Positions 44,636 to 55,379 of a DNA stretch of 64,000 nt are shown piece by piece. The stretch's first letter is position 1. Each line of letters starts with the position of its first letter. The DNA comes from Aquarana catesbeiana (taxonomy: Eukaryota; Chordata; Amphibia; Anura; Ranidae), in contig NC_133329.1 in the NCBI RefSeq assembly GCF_042186555.1, forward strand, positions 186,448,206-186,512,205. Direction: 5' to 3'. A program made the translations under genes and the position numbers. The notes below the pieces were generated by a model that saw only the letters and a list, made by a program, of their open reading frames with translations, searched no databases and was not told the DNA's origin.

Positions 44636-46342
44636 AGTGTTGCTGCACTGTGTAGCTCACTGTTTGTTATATTACTGTCACTCCTGTGTGAGCTGTCCTG
44701 TGTGGGAATCAAGGATATCTGTTAGAGGCTTCTCTGCTTCACTGAAACTCTCTAATTGCATACTGCAATATACTTGGGCTATTCTCAAGTGTTTTAGAGC
44801 AAAGCTCATTTACTTATAACCTATCAAACCAGTCACTGGTTTGTGTTGAAGTGCATATCGGCCACTTCATTATTTAAAGCAACAGTGTCCCCTTTTGGTG
44901 TGGGGGGGTTCCTAGCTAGTATTAGCCTAGGGAATGGTAAACAGGTCAGTGTAGCGACAGGATAAGCTTCTGATGGGCATTTAGATAGGTAGGGGCCTGG
45001 TATCATTGTAAAGTCAGGTTAGGGACCCAGAGATAGGCTAGATAGGCCTGATTTGTCTTGCAGGTGGCATGTTCCAGACTTCTTCGTCATTGGTGTATTT
45101 GTCTGTACAAACGTCCCCAGGAAGCCACCGCTCCACAGATGCATCAGCGTTCGTCCTCTGAATCCGGATTGTGTTACGCCTTGTAAGTCAGCTCATTAGG
45201 GGCCCCTGCAACTGAACTGTGCCACAGTTGTTTAATTGGAGGTATTGGTGTTAAAGAACTTTAGTTATATATCCGGATATTTATAGATACATACATACAT
45301 ATATATATTTTGTTCTGCTAAGACATATTTACATTCTTCCTGTTATTGCTTTGGTTGTATGTAATGCAATCTCTTTATCATATAAAAAGTTACACTAATC
45401 ACCTGCTGGTATGTCTGCATGTCTTTACTCTTAGAAATCTATGCTGGGTGTATTAGTACTACTGCTGTCAGTTATTTTGGGTGAGACACTAGTTTTCCTA
45501 GAAAGTGCTCATCTCTACATACCCTGTAGCCCTGATCTAGGTGGAGGTACTGCCAATGTTCTAGGTGGAGGGCAACTTCATATGAACCCCCCCCCCCCCA
45601 ATAACAGGGTTACACCTCTTTGAAAATTCTGTGATAGGGCCCTACTGCCTTGTCTAGCTTAAAGCCAAATGGCATAATCATGAGGTTAAGGGAAGGCAAG
45701 TCAAACTATAATGATCAGATATTGCTGCCTAACGTGTCAAGACACAAATAAGCATACTGAACCACCCATCAGTGATCACTCAATCAATTATCACTATTGG
45801 GTTGATTTATTGGTTAAAAATAAACAGTTTACATTATCCAGCGATAGTAGAAAATCAAATAGGCTACTTCAGAATCCTGATTGATTAACAACAAAATCCT
45901 ATAGCTGTTAACTTTCAAGTGTAAGTACGCATGTCTTAAATAAAATAAGTTGCATAAACTTTGCAAAAGTATGATTTGCATTTGCAAAAACTTCAAAAGG
46001 CCACATGACCAATAAAATTCTTTGTCAAGTTACTAAGAGATGAGTGGATCATCACTTGATCAAACCAATATTTCTAGGGGCATCCGGTTTGAATTTATTT
46101 AATTTGGTCACTAGTCATTTTGTTGCTTTGAGAAACGGTCAGTATTGGGGTGTCCTGCTCTTTACCCCCTTTACACTCAATAGACATAGAATACGCAAAA
46201 TACTGTTCAGCAGTCAGCGCCTGAGTGCTAGATTTAAATTACATCCTCCAGATGCAGTAGATCCAAGGTTGATAGTGGAGCAATGAATTGACTTCAGAAC
46301 AATAAAGTATAACAGCAATAAAGCCTGTTCATTCCGATCTGT

Positions 46343-46343
<1 letters not shown>
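44636..46343. other. Unassigned DNA with an exon-like island and a polyadenylated end
   Basis: Includes a possible exon at 45064-45182, a C-run (45586-45599), and a sequence with two AATAAA hexamers (near 46302 and 46318) followed by a 25-nt A-run (46344-46368), which looks like the 3 prime end of a retrocopied RNA. The 80-codon frame 46044-46286 within it is not recognised. Confidence 0.4.
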
Positions 46344-46375
<32 letters not shown>

Positions 46376-46450
46376 AAAGAGAAGCCATTAGTAACCAAAA
46401 TTTACCATCTGAAGAGGAATCCAAAACTGCACTAATACAAACAGGATTAC

Positions 46451-46462
46451 AAAGAACAGGAA
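46451..46462. repeat. Left target-site duplication of L1-5
   Basis: AAAGAACAGGAA, repeated exactly at 52515-52526. Confidence 0.9.
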
Positions 46463-47084
46463 GGGACGTTGAGGGGGAGATGACGTGAGACGTCTGTAGG
46501 GAAGGGAGGAGTGGGAGGTGTGTCATCCTGCTGGCGTGCCAGCCGGCTCTCTCTCATATCAGGACAAGCAAACAGGGGGGATGGAGAGGATATGGAGAGC
46601 CATCCCGCTGAGAGAACCGTGCAGCGACCTGTGTGCTAGGAGATGATTTAGATCCGTGCACGGAGGACAGGAGGACAGAGAGAAACAGCTGTGGTGACGG
46701 CCTCGATTAACAGACCAGAGCTCCTCGCTACCCCCCCCCCCCCCCCCCTCCGCACTGAGTACTGGCAGCATGTGAGACAGGACCGGGACTGAACGCTGAA
46801 GTGGAAGATATATGCTGGGAGATCCAGAGCCCTGATAGTGGCAAGCAAGCCTGACAGCTAAACCCATCTGACTCCAGCTGGGGGAAGTATCAAATAGCTT
46901 CAAACAGAAGGTAGAAGTACAAGTAATGGTGGTAAGAGACTCACTAAAAATACTCATCTCCAAGGTAAGAGTGTAAGGCTTATAAGGAGCACGCCAGGAG
47001 AAGTAAGACTGTAGATTGGGAAGCTAGGAAACCTGCTGATCAACGTGTGTATGGTAACTCCTGCTGTCCCTATTAAACTAGGTG

Positions 47085-47690
47085 AGACAGTGGAGGGGTG
47101 GTGGGTCTCTCCACTGTATATATTATGAAGCATGAGATTTGCCAAATGCAAGGAAATGTTGTTTAAGCTCGTTAACCTTTGAACACTGATCCATTACGGA
47201 GGAAACTAGGGGCATTATATCTTGCTGAAATACAAAGCCTATAGATACGATCAAAGCTGCAATTGAGTTCCTACACCACGGTATCCGCACTGACATTGGA
47301 GGGAAGGCGGGGATATAATAAACAAGCCTATGACACTAATACATGTCCTACGCCTGTATGCTCACCCTGTGGTTTAGGGGTATATGTGTATGCAGTGAAG
47401 GGGTGGTGGGTACCTCCGCCGTATATACTATACAGCACAAACTTGGCCAGTGATAAAGAAATGTGATTTAAAGTTCGTTAACCTTTGAGTACTGGTTGAT
47501 TACAGATGAAGCTTGAGACATCATATATTGCTGAAATATAAAAGTGCTTTGGATACAACCAAAGCTACAACTAACTCGCTCTGTGGAATCGCAGCACTGT
47601 ACCCGTATGCGATGTTCACTCCTACAGCATTGGAAGCTAGTTCCAGGCTAGGTAGACTATGTCTAACACACTCATAAGCTACCGTTGTAA
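47085..47690 (+). promoter_or_regulatory. Two tandem 5 prime UTR units with TATA-like boxes
   Basis: GTTAACCTTTGA at 47171 and 47477 and GGGGTGGTGGGT at 47094 and 47399 show a period of about 305 bp. Each unit has a TATA-like stretch (TATATATTATG at 47117-47127; TATATACTATAC at 47422-47433). The arrangement recalls promoter monomers of rodent L1; promoter activity is inference. Confidence 0.55.
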
Positions 47691-47949
47691 GTTCCTTGTA
47701 TCACAATACTGGTATACCAAAAAATAGCTTGGAAACACGCTTACCAGACAATGCAACACGGGGCTAAATTCAGTACCATAGAGTCTCATTCAAGTCGCTA
47801 ATAGTTTACTACTGCCACATTGGTATCTACACTGACAACCTCAGATTGATTGGTTAACTAGCGGGAGAGAGTTGTACCCGGGACTATTTCTTGAGAGTGT
47901 TGGACACACAGATTAAAATCAAACTGAGATAGCTCAGCAGGAAAATAGT

Positions 47950-48363
47950 ATGAGCCGGAACGCATCTAAAACCGGGAAGGGGGGACCACCGAAAACCCCA
48001 AAAGATAATCTACCAGGGAACGCTGCTGGAAGTACAATTAAGCAATATATGGTCAAGGGGGGGAGCCAGGGAAGCGCCCATCAAGAAACCCAAAAATCAA
48101 ATATGGTAGACAAAAAGAAGAAGGGACTAAACGAGAGGGAAGATCAGACTCCTGATCATTCAAGAGAGGAATTACTAGCCGACAACACGCTGGAGGCATC
48201 TAGAATAGAATGGGCGATGGGGGGGGGGGGGGAGGGGAGGGGGAGGGGGAGTAGAGGGAGGGGGTTCCGTCCAATCTCAATATCAAGAAAGAGGGAAAAC
48301 TCTCCAAGGTCTAAGGTAAAGGGAGAATTTAGGAGAATGGAAAAAGGGTCATGGCCACAATAA
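47950..48363 (+). CDS. L1-5 ORF1, shortened
   Basis: 137 residues, rich in Lys, Gly and charged residues. No coiled-coil or ORF1 RNA-binding domain is seen, unlike ORF1 of L1-1 and L1-4 (about 357 residues in L1-4). A G-run (about 48219-48245) encodes a GGGGEGRGRGSRGRG tract and may mark a deletion joint. The stop overlaps the ORF2 start by 13 nt (48351-48363). It could be a true short ORF1 of another L1 lineage or a deletion product. Confidence 0.6.
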   Translation: MSRNASKTGKGGPPKTPKDNLPGNAAGSTIKQYMVKGGSQGSAHQETQKSNMVDKKKKGLNEREDQTPDHSREELLADNTLEASRIEWAMGGGGEGRGRGSRGRGFRPISISRKRENSPRSKVKGEFRRMEKGSWPQ

Positions 48364-51300
48364 AATTTATAACATACAATGTCAAAGGCCTAAACACCCC
48401 CAAGAAAAGATGGGATATCTTCAACGAGTTAAAATTATTGGGCCCAGATGTGGTGTTCTTGCAAGAGACACATATTACACTCCAATCGAGACTTAGATTG
48501 TTCTCAAACGAATACCCAGTCTGGTACCAAGGAGATACCATCTCTAATAGGGCACGGGGAGTGGCCATTGGCTTTGCAAAGAAAACAAGGTTTGTGCTGG
48601 AGGAAAGATTAGTGGACCCAGAAGGTAGATACCTGTGCCTCAGAGGTAGACTAAATGAAGTAGAATATACATTAGTCAACATTTATGCTCCAAACAAGAA
48701 TCCGACGAAGTACTTAGCTAATATTTTGGGGAAAATAATGAAGTTCATGAGAGGACATCTAATACTAATGGGGGATTTTAATTTTTGTCTTAATCCAGAT
48801 TTAGACAGTACGGCCCGAACACAGGGGAGGAACTGCGCTCACTTGAAAGAGTTAAAGCAAAAACTCTCCACCTACCAATTGGTGGATATTTGGAGAGTTC
48901 AACATCCAACCAAAAGAGACTATACGTTTTTCTCCCCTGTGCACAGGTCTTACTCCCGGATTGATTGGGGACTAGTTGAACATCGGGCGATCGATAAGAT
49001 AGTAGAGTCCAAGATTGGAAATATAACTTACTCAGATCACGCACCTATGACCATGGAAATGGCAACTGGTAGAAGTCAGGCCGATAGGGGGCAGTGGAGG
49101 CTAAATGAGGAGTTGATAAAGGAGGAGGAGGGTGTCAATAGAATTAGAAAGGAATTAGAAAACTATTTTGAGGTAAATGACATGGGGGAAGTGTCGGGAG
49201 CTATGCTATGGGAGGCTCATAAAGCCTATATCAGGGGGGTCTTGGTGGAAATGGGAGCGAGGAAGAAGAAGGATAGACGGGCCAAAATTCAAAAACTAAG
49301 GGCTGACCTGGCAGGATTAGAACAAAAACATAAAAAACAAGCGTGCCAGCTCCCCCAAGAGATACATCAGCAGATGGTTATTAAAAGATCGGAGCTGAAA
49401 ACCGCAATGGAGCAGGAGTCAAGAGTAACATTTAATAAGATGACCTGGGAGAGATTTAGATGGGGTAATAAACCCAGCAAACAGTTAGCAAAAATAGTAC
49501 AAAAGAAGAAAGCCAGGAACTTTATAGAAAAAAATTCAGACCAAAGAAGGCCATATGGAATATTCAACTAGAAGTATAGCGGAGATCTTTAAGAACTACT
49601 ATAAAGACCTATATTCAGTCCCCAGGCAAGACACCTCTTTAAAAAATAGGAGATTAAGATATAACAACTATCTAAAAAAGGCAGCGTTACCCAAGATTTC
49701 AGAAGAAGGCAGAGAACTATTAGAAAGTCCAATCTCAGAAGAAGAAATCAGGAAAGCTTTAGCAGCAACGGCATCCGGGAAAAGCCCTGGCCCGGACGGC
49801 CTGACAATACTTTATTATAAAACATTTAAAGAAACATTGGTACCTAGGCTATGTCGCTACATGAATGGTCTGGGGGACAGCTTTGAGATGAGTAGGGAGG
49901 CACTAAAAGCTTCTATTACAATTATATTGAAAGAAGGTAAAGAGAAATCACTATGCTCGAGCTATCGCCCAATCTCTTTGCTGAATAATGACACAAAGCT
50001 TTATGCAAAAGTATTGGCAGAGAGATTAAAGGAATTTATGAATTCATTAGTTAACCCAGACCAAGTAGGGTTTGTTCCCAATAGGGAGGGGAGGGACAAT
50101 GGGGTCAGGACTCTTCTCCTATTGGGAAAAATGAAGGAGAGTGGGCCCCCAGGACTGCTTCTGTCAATCGACGCCGAAAAGGCATTTGACAGGGTAGACT
50201 GGGGGTTCATGTTCCAGACCTTGGAGACTATGGGGCTAGGTCCTAAAATGATCCGGAGGATTAAAACTCTTTACCACCATCCAACTGCCGTAGTAAAAAT
50301 CAATGTGTTAATATCTCAACCATTCGAGATGGAAAACGGCACGAGACAAGGGTGTCCCCTGTCCCCGCTGCTTTTCGTTCTAGCTATGGAACCCCTCTTG
50401 GCAACAATACGAAGAGACCCCGATATTAGAGGTGTGAAGGTAGGAGAGGAAGAGCACAAAGTCGCAGCGTTTGAGGACGACGTGTTGTTTTTATGTAACG
50501 GACCCGATCTCTACTATGCCCAAACTAGTAAAAGCAGTGAGGAAGTATGGAGAGGTATCTAACTTCCAAATAAATATGAACAAATCGGAAGTATTAAATA
50601 TAAATATAAGTAAGACAGAGGAAGCGACTTTGAAAAAAGAATTTAGTTTTAAATGGACTAAGGAATTAAAATATCTGGGTATCAAGCTAACTAACACAAT
50701 CCAAAAGATATTCACAAGTAATTATATTCCGCTACTCGATGCCGTCAGATTAGACTGTAAGAGATTCTCCGGCAAGGCCCTGTCATGGATCGGACGTATT
50801 AATGTCATCAAAATGGTTCTATTACCCAAAATTATATACTACTTCCAGATGCTACCAGCCCCATTACCCCAATATTACCTGAGAAAATTAAAAAAAATAA
50901 TTATGACCTTTATTTGGGGAAACAAAAACCCCAGAGTCTCCTTTCAGATATTGAAACAAAGGAAAACAGATGGCGGCCTGGCAGTACCCGATGTGCAGAT
51001 GTATTATAAAGCTGTAGTACTATCAAGGGTGGTAGAATGGACGAGGAAGGAAAAGTAAAAAAAATGGGTGAAAATAGAGGAAAATATTAGTAATGCACAA
51101 CTAGGCACTATTATATGGAATCCCCCACACTTTAGATTGTTAGATAACAGTACACATGTCATAACACGAAATGTCCTTAGAATATGGGATGGGGTATATA
51201 AGAAAGTTAATGGGAATTACAATTCACCATTGATCACACTAATAGATAACAACTTTTTCGCACCAGGGATGGAGAATATTAGAGGAAAAGAAGCACTTTG

Positions 51301-52162
51301 GGGGAATTCACAACTAAGAGAAATAATGAACGAAGGAAAAATTATACCACTCCAACAACTTATACACGGAAGGGAACCACGGGGATTAGAGAGATGGCGT
51401 TATCTCCAATTAAGTCATTTTATCAATACGCTACCGCACCCGATTAGGTCGGGGGATCAATTGACAGACCTTGAGAGGTTGTGTGATAAAGAGGTCCCAA
51501 AAAATACAATATCTCAAATATACAAAATTTTGATGACCTCAGAAAAATTGGAAATACCGTCATTTATAGCCAAATGGGAAAGAGATTTGGGCACTAAGGA
51601 GGATTTAGTCACAATTAAAAGAATCTTGAAAATGATCGCTCATTCAGCAATGGACACCCGAAAGGTAGAAATGAACTACAAATGCATTAGCAGAAGCTAC
51701 CTCACTCCAGAGATAACTAGTAAATACCAGAAAGGGTCAGCCAATTGTTGGAGAGGCTGCCAAGAAGTAGGTACAATGGGTCACCTGTGGTGGAACTGCC
51801 CCAAAATTAAAAACTTCTGGAGTAAAATACTAGAATTAATTAAAAAAATCACGGGAATAGAGGTGGTAGAAGACCCTTGGGAGGTCCTGTTCCATGGGGG
51901 GACAAGAGACTCAAAGAAATACAAACAGTCACTGGTACCGCAGCTACTGAATGCTGCAAAAAGAACGATACCGAGGAATTGGCAGAGGAGAGAGTCCCCA
52001 GAGATTTGGGAGTGGTTCGATGCCGTAGAGGAGACTTGCAATATGGAGACCTTGGGGAGTTTGCTCGAGGAAACAGGAAGTGGAAACATGGGTAGGTGGG
52101 ACCGATGGAAAAAATTTAAAAAAACATGGAGCTATGCCAAAGAATTCAAAGCCTTAGACTAA
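48351..52162 (+). pseudogene. L1-5 ORF2, endonuclease-reverse transcriptase, few lesions
   Basis: Endonuclease residues 1-230 are intact: FLQETH, YAPNKN, MGDFNF, SRIDWG and YSDHAP. The linker AHKAYIRG follows. RT blocks: SGKSPGPDGL, YRPISLLNNDTK, PDQVGFVPN, LLSIDAEKAFDRVDW, NGTRQGCPLSPLL. The active site reads AFEDDVLF where F-A-D-D is expected. The C-terminus keeps the CX3CX7HX4C cluster (CWRGCQEVGTMGHLWWNC). Lesions: frameshift near 49560, frameshift near 50508, nonsense codon at 51056-51058. Total length is close to L1 ORF2 norms. Confidence 0.9.
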
Positions 52163-52514
52163 AGGAGGAGAGTAGAAGAAAAATAGACCTTGGAGAGGAG
52201 GGGTGGGGGGGACCCGGGGAGGGGATAGGAGGGGATGGCGGGGGGGGGGGGGAAATAGAAGTAAAAGGAAATGGGAGTTAAATCTAGGAATAGAGACGGG
52301 GTTAAGTATATTAACGGGCGTGATACGAAATAACATTGTTATACTATGTTTATACTATTCTTGTGCTCCCCTTTTTGTTCTTTTTTGATATAGCAAAGGC
52401 CACGATGATGTGACTCTGGGGTTTATTTTAAACGGAAATGAACTGTAAAGTTGATTTAAGACCCCTGAAAAGGTTGTCTGATGTGGCAAAAAAATAAAAA
52501 AGAAAAAAAAAAAT

Positions 52515-52526
52515 AAAGAACAGGAA
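52515..52526. repeat. Right target-site duplication of L1-5
   Basis: AAAGAACAGGAA, directly after the A-rich tail. Confidence 0.9.
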
Positions 52527-52665
52527 AAGGGGTGGAGAGAAGTCATCTTATGTGTTAAAATGTTGCCTATCAAATCATCTAACTACCTGCGTCACAACAC
52601 ACCTATGTGCTGCACCTGATAATAGTATGCTGGCAATACAGAAATGAAGATCAACGACAACTTAC

Positions 52666-52805
52666 GCAAAAAAGGGTATGATATCTGTCAATCTGTCTTT
52701 GTTCGGTTTGGCAACAAAATCTGGCATAGTTTGGATGACCTTGTTCATGACATTTCTAAGGTAGACCTGTAGTTGCTTTCTCCGTTCCTCCACAAATTTT
52801 GCGTC
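52666..52805 (-). CDS. snx29: Host exon: end of a PX domain, sorting nexin 29-like
   Basis: A 140-nt exon with consensus splice sites on the minus strand: a pyrimidine-rich acceptor CTTTTTTGTCTTTCTAG before 52805 and donor GTAAGT at 52665-52660. It is open in one frame for 46 codons plus 2 nt (entry phase 0, exit phase 2) and starts DAKFVEERRKQLQVYLRNV. From memory this matches the C-terminal helices of the PX domain of SNX29, which precede a short tail; PX domains bind phosphoinositides on endosomes. No codon is broken. No other exon of the gene was found, which fits very long introns. Another PX protein (KIF16B or another SNX) is a less likely alternative. Confidence 0.75.
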
Positions 52806-52857
52806 CTAGAAAGACAAAAAAGACTGCTTATATTTCATCTCATTGATTTCCTACAGT

Positions 52858-53768
52858 TCTTTAATAAAGTGCCCATATTTAAAAAGGGATAAAAGTCTTT
52901 AACTAGTAACTATAGACCTGTTAGTTTAGCTTCTATAGTCGGGAAGATACTGGAGAGGTTAATAAAAGACCACATAGACAAGTTCTTGTTGGAAAAAAAT
53001 ATTTTAAGCAACAGACAGCATGGATTCATGAAAGACAGAAGTTGTCAAACAAACCCGATTTCTTTTTATGAGGAGGTAAGTAAAACCTTGGACAGAGAGG
53101 TGGCTGTAGACGTGGTATACCTGGACTTTACAAAAGCGTTTGATACAGTTCCCCACACATGGCTCATGTGTAAGGTAAAGTCTACAGGCTTGGAAAAATC
53201 AATTTGTAAAGGATAGAAAACTGGCTAATTCAGAGAGTAGTGGTTAATGACTCGTACTCGGAATGGTCTAAGGTTATCAGTTGGGTGCTGGGACCCTTAC
53301 TTCCTAGTATCTTTATAAATGATATTGGGTCTGGGATTAAAAGTAACATTTCTGTCTTTGCAGATGACACTAAGCTATGCAGTGGAATAACGTCCTTACA
53401 GGATGTCTCCAATTTACACCTGGAATATGCAGTTCCGTTTTGGGCACCAGTTCTCAAAAAGGATATCGGGGAACTGCAGAAAGTGCAGAGAAAGGCAACC
53501 AAACTGTTAAGAGGAACCAAATCTATTCCCTCTTGAGAAGAGGAGATTAAGGTGGGATATGATCAGCATGTGCAAATACATAAGTGGTCCATATCATGAA
53601 CTTGGTGTTGAGTTATTCACTTTAAGGTCATCACAGAGGAATAGAGGGCACTCTTTACATCTAGAGGAATTCATCTCCAAATACAGAAAGGTTTCTTCAC
53701 AGTAAGAGCTGTGAAAATGTGGAATAGACTCCCTCCAGGGGTGGTTCTGGCAAGCTCAGTTGAGTGCT
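52858..53768 (+). mobile_element. CR1-clade LINE fragment with broken RT
   Basis: Starts in the RT (SNYRPVSLASIVGKILERL, DFTKAFDTVPH), passes stops and frameshifts, keeps FADDTKLC (53356-53379), then jumps by an internal deletion to the C-terminal region (DIGELQKVQRKATKLLRG, MISMCKYISGPYHE, FTVRAVKMWNRLPPGVVLAS). It begins only about 50 bp from the host exon acceptor. The tail is replaced by a TTAA-type element. Confidence 0.8.
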
Positions 53769-54030
53769 TTAACCACTTGCTTACTGGGCACTTAAACCCC
53801 CCAGCTGCCCAGACCAATTTTCAGCTCTTCAGCTTTTTTCACTCTTTGAGCGACAATTTCACAGTCATGCAATACTGTTCCCTGACAAATAGAGCTTTCT
53901 TATGGTGGTATTTGATCACCTCTGGGTTTTTTATTTTTTGTTTAAAAAATGAAAAAGATCGAAAATTTAGAAAAAAAATACAAAACAAAAAATATTTTGT
54001 TATAGAATTTTGCAAACAGGTAATTTTTCT
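53769..54030. mobile_element. TTAA-type element, copy iii (fragment)
   Basis: Starts TTAACCACTTGC and shares TAGAGCTTTCTTATGGTGGTATTTGATCAC with copies i and ii. It runs into a minisatellite. Confidence 0.6.
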
Positions 54031-54405
54031 CCTTCATTGATGTATGCTGATGGGCACCGATAGGCTGCATTGATGGGCACTGATAAGGATACACTGATGG
54101 GCACTGATAATCGGCACTGGTGGGCACTGATGAGGTGGCACTGATAGGTGGCACTGGTGGGCACTGAGAGGTGGCACTGATGGGCACTAATAGATGGCAG
54201 TGATGGGCACTGGTAGGTGAAACTGATAGGCAGCACTGCTAGGTGGCACTGATGAGGCCTTGATTCGCACCCCTGGCGGGCATTGATAGGTGGCAATTGT
54301 GGGCATTTATAGGTGGCACTGATATACACTGGTGGGCACAGATTGGTGGCACTCATATGCACTGTGGGCACTGGCAGGCAGCACTGGTGGGCACAGATGA
54401 AGTGG
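54030..54405. repeat. Minisatellite (GGCACTGATGGGCACTGATAG)
   Basis: Many 10-24 bp units of the form GATGGGCACTGATAGGTGGCACT, probably internal to the TTAA-type element family. Confidence 0.85.
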
Positions 54406-54419
54406 TTGTGCCTCTTCCT

Positions 54420-54930
54420 CTTCGAGACCGATGTCCCTTACACACAAGCCGGTTTTGCGAACAACGCACGCCGGGATTATCGAAGTGTCTCATTTGTTGT
54501 GCTAGTTGGAGCATTTGACATCACCCGGTGACCGCGCCCCATGCCTATATAAGTCGTCGAGCATCATGCACGCGGCATTACAGCAGGAGAGAGCGTCGTG
54601 TCAAGATCGGAAGAAGAGAAGAGGGAAGAAGACGACAGAGAAGACCGGCCACTGCTAGCAACAGAGTGGGCAAAAGAGCAGAAGATAGCGGAGGAGCCCA
54701 GCAAAAGATACCGGAGAGCGCGGAGAAGAGGCTGGAGAGCGCGGAGAAGTCGGAAGAGACCCCCAAAGTCAGAAGAAGACCCCCGGAGCTGCCTAATAAA
54801 TTACTTTAAAAACCTGTTTAGTGTGTTTTTTTTATTGACACTTTTTTCCCCAGGTACGATGTACCCCATACTCATTCGCATAGGGTGGGGGGCCGGGATC
54901 TGGGGACCCCCTTATTAAAGGAAGCTCCTG
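54420..54930 (+). mobile_element. GC/GA-rich DNA element, copy 4
   Basis: Shows TATATAAG (54546-54553), a GAAGA-rich tract (54585-54790), AATAAA (54795-54800), a T-rich stretch, and the GGTGGGGGGCCGGGATCTGG block shared with copies 1 and 2. The dyad units are missing. Confidence 0.7.
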
Positions 54931-55379
54931 GCAGTGATGGGAATGGTCAGATCTGACACCAGAGGATGCAGGATTTGCACAGTGAAGATACATGTGATGA
55001 GTTCCCAGGTTACGGCTTCACTTCAGATATACTGTTTGACCGACCACCGCAGACGAGATCTAAGGCAGCTGCCCATCAGATATTCATCCAGGCGTGTCTG
55101 ACCCCCTGTAATTAAGGGGTCCATCCTTTCCGGTAAGCGTACCCATACGATTTTGTATATGACATCTGAGACGCAGGAAAAGGGGACCAGTCTGTTTGTG
55201 CAAAGAAAAATTTAATATATGTCTTACTAGATGGACTTTTTATTTAATGCTTTTATTTAATGCTTTTAACAGTTTGCGCTCACTTTCATTTGTTTAGTTA
55301 TTTGCTATTGAGGTTGCTGAATCCTTTAAGTGTCCAGCTTGCATTCATTATTACGTTTAGTTTGCGCGGGTTGTCCTCT
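54931..55379. other. Unassigned DNA before Penelope 4
   Basis: No gene recognised; may include a 5 prime part of Penelope 4. Confidence 0.35.

Larger units (their letters stand above)
46463..52514 (+). mobile_element. Full-length L1-clade LINE, L1-5, 6.05 kb
   Basis: Bounded by a perfect 12-bp duplication and ending in an A-rich tail with AATAAA-like hexamers (52490-52514). A 1.49-kb 5 prime UTR carries two diverged 306-bp tandem units, followed by a short ORF1, ORF2 with few lesions, and a 0.35-kb 3 prime UTR. This is the least decayed L1 in the window. It lies antisense to the host exon at 52666-52805, inside the same presumed intron. Confidence 0.9.

Noticed and set aside
44314..44712. 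132-codon minus-strand frame
   Set aside because: Minisatellite artefact with repeated YPPHSSPVHTA-type peptide.
52666..52805. Host exon belonging to KIF16B or another PX protein
   Set aside because: The FVEERRKQLQ..LRNVMNKVIQ pattern fits SNX29 better from memory; kept as an alternative only.
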